In this document: positions 5,996 through 11,481 of the stretch, piece by piece
How the letters are laid out: every line of letters begins with the position of its first letter
Numbering within the stretch: the first letter of the stretch is position 1
Source: Actinomycetota bacterium
GTDB lineage: Bacteria; Actinomycetota; Acidimicrobiia; Acidimicrobiales; JACCXE01
Direction: 5' to 3'
DNA length: 11,481 bases
Assembly: GCA_013697265.1 (NCBI GenBank)
Contig: JACCXE010000208.1
Coordinates: forward strand, 1 to 11,481
The notes under the pieces: generated by a model
The model's database searches: none
The model's input: only the letters and a program-made list of their open reading frames with translations
What the model was told of the DNA's origin: nothing
Program-made: the position numbers and the translations under genes

Positions 5996-8041
5996 TTATG
6001 ACGCTTCGGTCGCAGCGGAGCGACTCTCGGCGATGACTCGCAGGATGTCGACGCCGTACCGCTCGACTTTCACCGGTCCGATGCCGGGCACAGTGAGCAG
6101 ACCGCCCGGGTCGTACGGGACGGCTTCGGCCAAGGCCGCCAAGGTGGTGTCGTGAAAGATCACGTACGCGGGAACCCCCGCAGTTCGGGCCGCCTGGCTG
6201 CGCCACGCCTTCAACGCAGTCAGCACGTCTGGATCGGCGTTCGCGCCGGCGATCGGTACGCCACGCGTGCCACTCGCCTTACGCGCCGGCCTGAGTTGGG
6301 CCAGCCGATCGCGCTCCGCGGCGATCTTGGCCCGCAGGTCTTCGGGGGCGTAGCCCCTGTCCAGCAGGGAAATGGTCATCTCGATCGCATCGAGATAGGG
6401 CGACGGGTTGCGAGGAACCGACCGGCTGCCGAACGTGCGGCGCTCAGCCCAGCTGCACCGAACGACTTCGCGGGCGCGGGTAAGCGCCACATAGAGCAGT
6501 CGGCGCTCCTCGGCCTCGGCCGCGGGGGTTGTGGCGTGGCCGATCGGCACTAGGCCCTTTTCGAGGCCAGCCAACATCACGACCGGCCACTCAAGGCCCT
6601 TGGCCCGATGGAATGTGACCACCTCGACGGCGTCGCCGGCGGCATCGGGCGACTCCGCCTTCACCGTGGCATTTAGCCAGGCGAGAAACGCGACGGTGGT
6701 GCCGCCGGTTTCGATGGCGTCGAACTCGTTCGCAAGCCGAATGAGCTCGTCGATATTGGCGCGCCGCTCTTCGGTGCCGGCACCTGACGTGAGCATCTCG
6801 TCGAGGTCGGCGACTGCGGAACGTATTGGCGTGGAGCCGGGCAGCTTCCGCAGCGCCGCGACCGCGTCGCGAACCTCGGGTTGGTGCAAGAAGCCGCCGT
6901 CGCCCCGCACACGGTAGGGGATCTGTGCGGCGGCGAGCGCCTCGCAGATCGGCACGGCCTGCGCATTCGTGCGCACCAACACCGCGATCGACGACCAGTT
7001 GCGGCCCGGCTTGTGCGCGGCGCGGCACGATCGGGCGATGGCGCGCGCTTCGTCGATATCGGACCCGTACGACGACACCACTGGCAACGCGCCGTTCGCT
7101 TCGTGGGCAATCAACTCGGCGCTGTCTCGCCCGGCCCGGCCGTCGGCCAACACCGCGTTGGCCACCGCAAGGATCTGCGGTGTAGAGCGGAAGTTGTCGG
7201 CCAGGTTGACGACCTCGGCTGACGGGAACCGTGTGGGGAACTCGGTGAGCAGCGTGGGGTCGGCGCCGTTCCAGCTGTAGATCGCCTGATTGGGGTCGCC
7301 CACCACGCACAGGTCGATCCGGTCGCCCAGCCACCCCTGGAGCAGCCGGAACTGCACCGGGTTGACGTCTTGAAATTCGTCGACGAAAAGATGCCGGAAA
7401 CGCCAGCGGGTAGCGGCGACGAATTTGGTGTCGTCGTGCAGCGCGGTGCCCGCCTGCCACAACAAGTCGTCGAAGTCGACCAGACCGCGGCGTTTCTTTT
7501 CGTTCTCGTAACGGCCGTAGAGCGCAGCGAAGGCATCGGGCGCGACCGGAGGCGTGCGGCCGGCGACCGATGCCTCGGCCTCGTAACGCGCCGGCGAGAT
7601 GCCCCGGGCTTTGGCCCATTCGATTTCGCTGGCCACGTCCATCGGCTGCACCGCGGGACCAAGCCGGCGCCCACCCATGAGCGGAGCGATGATGCGGACC
7701 TTGCGGTCGAGGATCGCCGGTTCGGACGCGCCGCGGTCGCTCCACCAGCGCCGCAGTTGGCTCAGCGCCAGGGCGTGGAACGTGCCCGCGGCCACGCCGT
7801 TGCGCAGGCCGAGGCCGCTAAGGCGATGACGAAGTTCGCCGGCGGCCTTACGCGTAAACGTGACGGCGACCACGTGCTCGGCTTCCGCGGTGCCCGTGGC
7901 GACCCGATACGCGATGCGACGCGTCAACACCCGGGTTTTGCCCGAACCGGCGCCAGCCAGGATGCACAGCGGCTGCGCCTCGGAGGTGACCGCCGCGGCC
8001 TGCGGGGCGGTCAGCCCATCAAGCAGGTGTTCGATCTCCAC
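5996..8041 (-). CDS. uvrD2: UvrD/Rep-type superfamily 1A DNA helicase with C-terminal HRDC domain (UvrD2-like)
   Basis: A 681-residue ATP-dependent 3'-5' DNA helicase. Motifs in order: Q14; Walker A AGAGSGKT (29-36); Ia VTFTRKAAGEL (60-70); Ib GTFHAL (86-91); Walker B VDEFQD (220-225); III VVGDPNQAIYSWNG (246-259); IV NLADNFRS (279-286); V VVTFHRAKGLEW (about 470); VI YVALTRAREVV (about 515). An HRDC domain occupies about 602-672 (ALKAWRSQAAR, PAYVIFHDTTL, GIGPVKVERYG). Helicase followed directly by HRDC is the actinobacterial UvrD2 layout. The tetracysteine element that, from memory, joins these parts in mycobacterial UvrD2 is absent: there is no Cys after motif VI. Likely roles are DNA repair or replication-fork maintenance. 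I chose GTG 8041 because TAGCTT ends 7 bases upstream; TTG 8050 would add three residues and lies inside that hexamer. Confidence 0.95.
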   Translation of the reverse strand: MEIEHLLDGLTAPQAAAVTSEAQPLCILAGAGSGKTRVLTRRIAYRVATGTAEAEHVVAVTFTRKAAGELRHRLSGLGLRNGVAAGTFHALALSQLRRWWSDRGASEPAILDRKVRIIAPLMGGRRLGPAVQPMDVASEIEWAKARGISPARYEAEASVAGRTPPVAPDAFAALYGRYENEKKRRGLVDFDDLLWQAGTALHDDTKFVAATRWRFRHLFVDEFQDVNPVQFRLLQGWLGDRIDLCVVGDPNQAIYSWNGADPTLLTEFPTRFPSAEVVNLADNFRSTPQILAVANAVLADGRAGRDSAELIAHEANGALPVVSSYGSDIDEARAIARSCRAAHKPGRNWSSIAVLVRTNAQAVPICEALAAAQIPYRVRGDGGFLHQPEVRDAVAALRKLPGSTPIRSAVADLDEMLTSGAGTEERRANIDELIRLANEFDAIETGGTTVAFLAWLNATVKAESPDAAGDAVEVVTFHRAKGLEWPVVMLAGLEKGLVPIGHATTPAAEAEERRLLYVALTRAREVVRCSWAERRTFGSRSVPRNPSPYLDAIEMTISLLDRGYAPEDLRAKIAAERDRLAQLRPARKASGTRGVPIAGANADPDVLTALKAWRSQAARTAGVPAYVIFHDTTLAALAEAVPYDPGGLLTVPGIGPVKVERYGVDILRVIAESRSAATEAS

Positions 8042-8048
8042 CCATCGC

Positions 8049-8054
8049 AAGCTA
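8049..8054 (-). promoter_or_regulatory. -10-like hexamer of uvrD2, leaderless type
   Basis: TAGCTT on the minus strand ends 7 bases before GTG 8041. The alternative TTG start at 8050 overlaps this hexamer, which favours the GTG. A TTGTAA further upstream (8071-8066) is only 11 bases away, too close to act as its -35. Confidence 0.4.
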
Positions 8055-8096
8055 CCCAGACGGTGTTACAAGGTCGCGGATGGTCGCTCTCTTCCC

Positions 8097-8121
8097 GGGC
8101 GGGCACCCCGCAGGCCCGCCC
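8097..8121 (-). terminator. GC-rich hairpin between the fucosidase and uvrD2 genes (distal)
   Basis: A perfect 8-base stem, GGGCGGGC (8097-8104) with GCCCGCCC (8114-8121), encloses a 9-base loop. There is no U-tract on the minus strand. It lies downstream of the fucosidase stop and upstream of the uvrD2 promoter, so it may help end fucosidase transcripts. Hairpins without U-tracts are common in GC-rich actinobacteria. Confidence 0.4.
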
Positions 8122-8132
8122 TCCTCCGCAAC

Positions 8133-8160
8133 GTGGGGCCCCTCGCTTCGCTCGCCCCAC
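8133..8160 (-). terminator. GC-rich hairpin just downstream of the fucosidase gene
   Basis: The arms GTGGGGC (8133-8139) and GCCCCAC (8154-8160) pair over 7 bases around a 14-base loop containing GAGCGAAGCGAG on the minus strand. It begins 10 bases after the fucosidase stop. There is no U-tract on the minus strand. A TTTT run lies near 8169-8172 on the plus side, but no plus-strand gene ends here. The 129-base gap 8042-8170 otherwise holds only the second hairpin and the uvrD2 promoter. Confidence 0.45.
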
Positions 8161-8170
8161 GGCGGCTGTT

Positions 8171-9451
8171 TTAGAAACTGCCCTCGAAGTCGATCGCAAT
8201 CACGGTCGCGAACTGGTCGATCTCGTCGGTGGGGACGGTGACCACAACGTCGCCGCGGGGGTCGGGCCCGAAGGAATCCATGATCGCCGTGTGCGTGCCC
8301 ACGTCGAGTTCTGTGCCCGACCCCAACACGGTTGCCTTAACGACGCGCTTGGTGGGCAGGCCCCGCAGAGTGATCGATTCGTAGGGCTGGGCCAGCGCGA
8401 ACGCGTACAACCGTCTGCCGCGGCGTGTGGTCGGGCCGTAGAACTGCCACGGCGCGAGACCGGGTGTGACGCCGACCACGGCTTCTCGGTGCGTTTCCAT
8501 CCACCGCGTCACCGCATCGAGTCGCTCGAGTTGCACCGCCGGAATCGACCCGTCGCCCATAGGGCTCACGTTGAGCAGGAAATTGCCGCCCTTGCTCACG
8601 ATCTCGCACAACGTGTGGATGATGGTGGTGGAGGACTTGTAGCTCGTGTCCTTGGGCACCCACCCCCACGAATCGTTCATCGTCATGCACGTTTCCCACG
8701 GGCCGTCGAGCGGCTTGGGGGGCACGAACTGTTCGGGTGTTTGAAAGTCGCCGACGCTGGTCAGCCGGTCGTTGATCACGATGTTGGGCATGAGGCCGCG
8801 GATATGGGCCTCTAGATCCTTCGGGCGCCACCACTTCACCGGCCGCTCCCATCCGCCGTCGAACCACAACTCGTCGACCTGGCCGAAGTTCGTGAGCACT
8901 TCGGTTAGCTGCGCCTTCAAGTAGGTGCGGAACGTCTCGGCGTCCTCATCTGACGGCAGGGGCGGCGACATGCCGAGCGTGTAGGGCTTGTCTTGTTCCC
9001 GGAACGCCGGATAGGTCGGCTCGTGCCAGTCCGACAGCGACAGATAGATGCCGATGCGCAGGCCTTCGGCCCGCAGGGCGGTGGCGAGCGGGCCGACGAT
9101 ATCTTTGCCATACGGCGACGCTTTGGTGATCGACCAGTCGGTGGTCCGCGTGTCCCACATCACGTAACCGCTGTGGTGTTTCGCGGTGAACACCACGTAC
9201 GAGGCGCCCGCCGCCTTCGCTCGTTGCGCGAACGCAACGGGATCCCACGCCTGCGGGTCGAAGGTGGCGGCGCTGGCGTGATAGCTCTCGGTGGGCACGT
9301 CCCAGCTACTGGGCAACACCTGCACCCCGCCCACCAGGGGCCACGACGTCTCCAAACCTTGCTGGCTCGCATGATCCCAGTGCACGAACAAACCGAAGCC
9401 CGCTCCCACGAACCAGTCGTCCAAGCCGGGGGACCGAAATGTCTCTGACAC
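8171..9451 (-). CDS. GH29 alpha-L-fucosidase, predicted cytoplasmic
   Basis: A 426-residue glycoside hydrolase family 29 enzyme that should release alpha-linked L-fucose with retention. The (beta/alpha)8 domain begins FGLFVHWDH (19-27, H24 in the substrate pocket). The His pair H92-H93 is in TAKHHSGY. The nucleophile is D198 in ELWFDGGW. A Glu in PWETCMTMNDSWGW (E253) is the likely acid/base by position, less certain because this residue varies among subfamilies. GGNFLLNVSPMGDGSIP (about 299-315) is a strong family signature. A small beta domain fills the C-terminus (about 340-426). The usual KHHDGF reads KHHSGY here. No signal peptide is visible, so it should act on imported oligosaccharides or glycosides, yet no transporter is in view. 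The GTG at 9451 is supported by TAGGTT 8 bases upstream. It is divergent from the alpha/beta hydrolase. Confidence 0.92.
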   Translation of the reverse strand: MSETFRSPGLDDWFVGAGFGLFVHWDHASQQGLETSWPLVGGVQVLPSSWDVPTESYHASAATFDPQAWDPVAFAQRAKAAGASYVVFTAKHHSGYVMWDTRTTDWSITKASPYGKDIVGPLATALRAEGLRIGIYLSLSDWHEPTYPAFREQDKPYTLGMSPPLPSDEDAETFRTYLKAQLTEVLTNFGQVDELWFDGGWERPVKWWRPKDLEAHIRGLMPNIVINDRLTSVGDFQTPEQFVPPKPLDGPWETCMTMNDSWGWVPKDTSYKSSTTIIHTLCEIVSKGGNFLLNVSPMGDGSIPAVQLERLDAVTRWMETHREAVVGVTPGLAPWQFYGPTTRRGRRLYAFALAQPYESITLRGLPTKRVVKATVLGSGTELDVGTHTAIMDSFGPDPRGDVVVTVPTDEIDQFATVIAIDFEGSF

Positions 9452-9459
9452 GGCCGGGC

Positions 9460-9465
9460 AACCTA
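9460..9465 (-). promoter_or_regulatory. -10-like hexamer of the fucosidase gene, in a shared divergent promoter
   Basis: TAGGTT on the minus strand ends 8 bases before the GTG at 9451. Its first two bases are the complement of the TA that begins the plus-strand hexamer TAGCGT. No clear -35 is seen. Confidence 0.45.
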
Positions 9466-9469
9466 GCGT
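9464..9469 (+). promoter_or_regulatory. -10-like hexamer of the alpha/beta hydrolase gene, in a shared divergent promoter
   Basis: TAGCGT ends 7 bases before the GTG at 9477. It shares positions 9464-9465 with the minus-strand hexamer of the fucosidase gene, in the sequence AACCTAGCGT. It also overlaps the alternative upstream GTG at 9468, which argues that 9477 is the true start. Confidence 0.45.
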
Positions 9470-9476
9470 GGCGACC

Positions 9477-10208
9477 GTGTTGAGCAGCTTTGTCGGGGGT
9501 CGGCTTTACGGGTCTGCGTACGGCAACGCGCCGGCGCGCGTTGTCGCGTTGCACGGTTGGGCGCGCACGCACGCGGATTTCGCGCGTGTACTTGGGCCCT
9601 ACGACGCGATAGCGCTGGATCTACCCGGCTTTGGCGCCACGCCCGCACCGCCCGAGCCTTGGGGCTCGGCCGAGTACGCCGGCCTTGTGGCCGATGTGTT
9701 GCGCGAATTGACTTCTCCACCGGTCGTTGTCGGCCACAGCTTGGGCGGCCGCGTCGGTATTCATCTCGCAGCTACCTACCCCGACCTGATCGGCGGGCTT
9801 GTGCTTACCGGCGCCCCGCTGATCCGCACGGCTGCGGCGGGCAAACCGAAGACCGGATACCGATTGGCGCGCTGGATGAACAAGCGGGGCGTGCTGTCGG
9901 ACGCCCGCATGGAAGCAGCACGAAAGAAGTACGGCTCGAGTGACTATGCGAACGCGTCCCCCACGATGCGCGCCGTGCACGTGAAGCTGGTGAACGAGAA
10001 CTACGACGCGCAGATCGCGGCGGCCCGCGGCCCCATCGAACTCGTGTGGGGTGACGACGACACGGCGGCGCCGATCGCCGGCGCGCAACAACTGGCGGCG
10101 CGACTGGGCGACCGCGCCACGCTCACTGTCATCGAAGGCGCGGGCCACCTCACGCCGATGAGCGCGGCGAACGAGTTGCGCTCGGCCATCGATCGGCTGC
10201 TCGCGTGA
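9477..10208 (+). CDS. Alpha/beta-fold hydrolase
   Basis: A 243-residue alpha/beta hydrolase with a complete catalytic triad. S88 lies in the nucleophile elbow GHSLGGR. D195 is in WGDDDTAAP. H224 is in GAGHLTPM. The oxyanion-hole region is LHGWARTH (25-32). LDLPGFGATPAP follows on the next strand. A basic cap (about residues 125-160, including RMEAARKKYG) sits between core strands. The family includes esterases, lipases, C-C hydrolases and haloperoxidase-like enzymes; the substrate cannot be told. No signal peptide is present. GTG 9477 is preferred over GTG 9468 because TAGCGT ends 7 bases before it and overlaps the earlier codon. Its TGA overlaps the GTG of the MurF-like gene, so the two are probably cotranscribed, which hints at a cell-envelope role. 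That link is inference. Confidence 0.9.
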   Translation: MLSSFVGGRLYGSAYGNAPARVVALHGWARTHADFARVLGPYDAIALDLPGFGATPAPPEPWGSAEYAGLVADVLRELTSPPVVVGHSLGGRVGIHLAATYPDLIGGLVLTGAPLIRTAAAGKPKTGYRLARWMNKRGVLSDARMEAARKKYGSSDYANASPTMRAVHVKLVNENYDAQIAAARGPIELVWGDDDTAAPIAGAQQLAARLGDRATLTVIEGAGHLTPMSAANELRSAIDRLLA

Positions 10209-11481
10209 TCGACCGTGCTGCTGGGGCCGCGCTGCTCGTGATCGCGTTGGTGGACGGCGTGCGATGGCTGCGCGTCGCCCAGCGCGAGCACTATCTCTCC
10301 GGCTCGGTAACGCGGTTCGCGCTGCGCTGGCGGTGGGTGGCGCTAGGCCTAGGCGTGCGCGGTCGAACCTCGAAACTCGCGTGGACCCGCCGCATGCGCG
10401 TCCTCGCCTTCGTCGCGGTGTTCATTCACGTCGGGATCATCCTGTCGATGAGCGCGTTCGGTCTGCCGTTCAGTGGTTCGGCGCTGTTCGCGCTGTTGCT
10501 CGTCCCCGTAACCGTCGACGCCGCGCTGCTCGCGACCGCGCCGATCGAACGTCGACTGGGTGGCCGCTTCGTGCGGCGGGCGACAGAAAAGCTGCGAACG
10601 ATTGCCCCGACGGTCGTCGCCATCACCGGTAGCTACGGCAAAACATCGACAAAGGTTGTGCTCGCTCATCTCCTTTCCGGTACTCGTTCGGTGTCGGCCA
10701 GCCCAGCGAGTTTCAACAACCGCGCCGGCCTGGCCCGCGCGATCAACGAAGGCCTCTCGACGGGCACCGACGTGTTCGTCGCCGAAATGGGCACATACGG
10801 TCCCGGCGAAATCGCGGAGCTGTGCGCGTGGTGTCCGCCCGACATCGCGGTGATGACGGCGATCGGCCCCGTGCACCTCGAGCGGTTCAAGAATGAGGAC
10901 AACATCGTCAAAGCGAAATCCGAGATCTTCGCTTCGGCCCGAACCGTTGTTGTGAACTTCGACGATCCGCGTCTCGTCGCCGTCGCCGACTCGGTAACCG
11001 ACAAGCGGGTGTTGCGGGTGTCGGGAACTCGCAGCGACGCCGACGCGGCTGTGATCGACGGCGACGTCTACGTGCGGGGCACGAAGGTCGGTCGGGTGGA
11101 GACGCTGGCCACGGCGCCCACCAATGCCGCCGCCGCCGTCGCCGTCGCGATCGAACTCGGCGTGTCGCCGGCCGACGTGGTCAAGCGCCTGGCGACCGCG
11201 CCCGGCGCCGCGCATCGACTCGAAGCCACCACCGCGGCATCGGGGGTTGTGGTGCTCGACGACACATTCAACTCGAACCCGGCCGGTGCCCGCCGCGCTC
11301 TCGAACTGCTCAAGGCCTCCGGGTCACCCACCGGGCGTCGCGTGCTGATCACTCCGGGCATGGTCGAACTCGGGTCGCGCCAACGAGCCGAGAACGAAGC
11401 GTTCGCGGCCGATGCCGGTGCGGTGGCGTCGGTGATCGGCATCGTCGGCCAGACCAACGCGGCGGCGCTGGCCGCCGGGGC
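10205..11481 (+). CDS. Membrane-anchored MurF-like Mur ligase (partial, 3' end beyond the window)
   Basis: The frame is open from a GTG at 10205, overlapping the hydrolase stop (GTGA), to the window edge: 425 visible residues. Residues 1-110 hold three probable membrane segments (about 5-18, 66-83, 90-110). Between the first two lies the basic loop WLRVAQREHYLSGSVTRF. The Mur ligase part follows: P-loop ITGSYGKTSTK (G142, K146, T147), SFNNRAGL (F170-N172), AEMGTYGPGEI (E194), GPVHLERF (H224), KAKSEIF with K238 as the likely carbamylated Lys, and LDDTFNSNP (D352-P359). These resemble MurF, which adds D-Ala-D-Ala to the UDP-MurNAc-tripeptide in peptidoglycan synthesis. Classical MurF has no membrane anchor, however, and reads LGDM.ELG where this has ITPGMVELG. 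It is therefore either a divergent MurF or a MurF-like ligase of another envelope polymer. The C-terminal domain is cut off. Confidence 0.9.
   Translation, partial: MIDRAAGAALLVIALVDGVRWLRVAQREHYLSGSVTRFALRWRWVALGLGVRGRTSKLAWTRRMRVLAFVAVFIHVGIILSMSAFGLPFSGSALFALLLVPVTVDAALLATAPIERRLGGRFVRRATEKLRTIAPTVVAITGSYGKTSTKVVLAHLLSGTRSVSASPASFNNRAGLARAINEGLSTGTDVFVAEMGTYGPGEIAELCAWCPPDIAVMTAIGPVHLERFKNEDNIVKAKSEIFASARTVVVNFDDPRLVAVADSVTDKRVLRVSGTRSDADAAVIDGDVYVRGTKVGRVETLATAPTNAAAAVAVAIELGVSPADVVKRLATAPGAAHRLEATTAASGVVVLDDTFNSNPAGARRALELLKASGSPTGRRVLITPGMVELGSRQRAENEAFAADAGAVASVIGIVGQTNAAALAAG

Noticed and set aside
7370..8815. Plus-strand open frame of 481 codons
   Set aside because: It spans the opposite strands of two well-supported genes and both terminator hairpins; it has no recognisable domain.
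10349..11215. Minus-strand open frame of 288 codons
   Set aside because: It is a shadow of the MurF-like gene; the His/Arg/Gly-rich product has no family features.
1..11481. Search for tRNA, rRNA, insertion sequence, phage or plasmid genes, riboswitch
   Set aside because: No cloverleaf, transposase, integrase, inverted-repeat pair or long untranslated leader was seen; intergenic gaps are all below 130 bases.

Overview
The window is a GC-rich chromosomal segment of housekeeping character, packed with eleven genes on both strands and almost no free space. The gene content points to Actinomycetota, with Acidimicrobiia my best guess. Pointers are a UvrD2-type helicase with an HRDC tail, a DUF2505 protein, a lysine/alanine-rich histone H1-like tail, a membrane-anchored MurF-like ligase, GTG starts, and a near absence of Shine-Dalgarno sequences. 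I see no tRNA, rRNA, CRISPR array, insertion sequence, phage gene or plasmid gene.

Layout. Positions 1-1271 (minus) hold an M20-family metallopeptidase cut by the window edge only a little short of its C-terminus. A 49-base divergent promoter region separates it from a four-gene plus-strand operon (1321-4963). That operon encodes an NYN-S1 protein with a histone-like tail, an AlkA-type DNA glycosylase, an exodeoxyribonuclease III-type AP endonuclease and a PaaI-like thioesterase. Its joins are a GTGA overlap, a 3-base gap and an ATGA overlap. It meets, with overlapping stop codons, a minus-strand run: a conserved hypothetical (4960-5385), a DUF2505 protein (5474-5968), UvrD2 (5996-8041) and a GH29 alpha-L-fucosidase (8171-9451). 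Two GC-rich hairpins sit between the last two. A 25-base divergent promoter then leads to a plus-strand pair: an alpha/beta hydrolase (9477-10208) and, overlapping it by GTGA, a membrane-anchored MurF-like ligase that runs off the right edge.

How the genes fit together. The glycosylase and the AP endonuclease are consecutive base-excision-repair activities. The NYN-S1 protein that leads their operon looks like a nucleic-acid-binding nuclease. UvrD2 is a separate DNA-repair or replication helicase nearby. The remaining genes (peptidase, thioesterase, fucosidase, hydrolase, Mur ligase) have no obvious shared pathway.

The most striking structural signal is in the starts. All seven genes that are not translationally coupled to an upstream gene have a TANNNT hexamer ending 7-10 bases before the start codon and no Shine-Dalgarno sequence, as expected for leaderless mRNAs. 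This pattern also decides several start codons. At 9460-9469 two such hexamers on opposite strands share one TA step. The best candidate for poorly described biology is the NYN-S1-H1-like protein and its repair operon.
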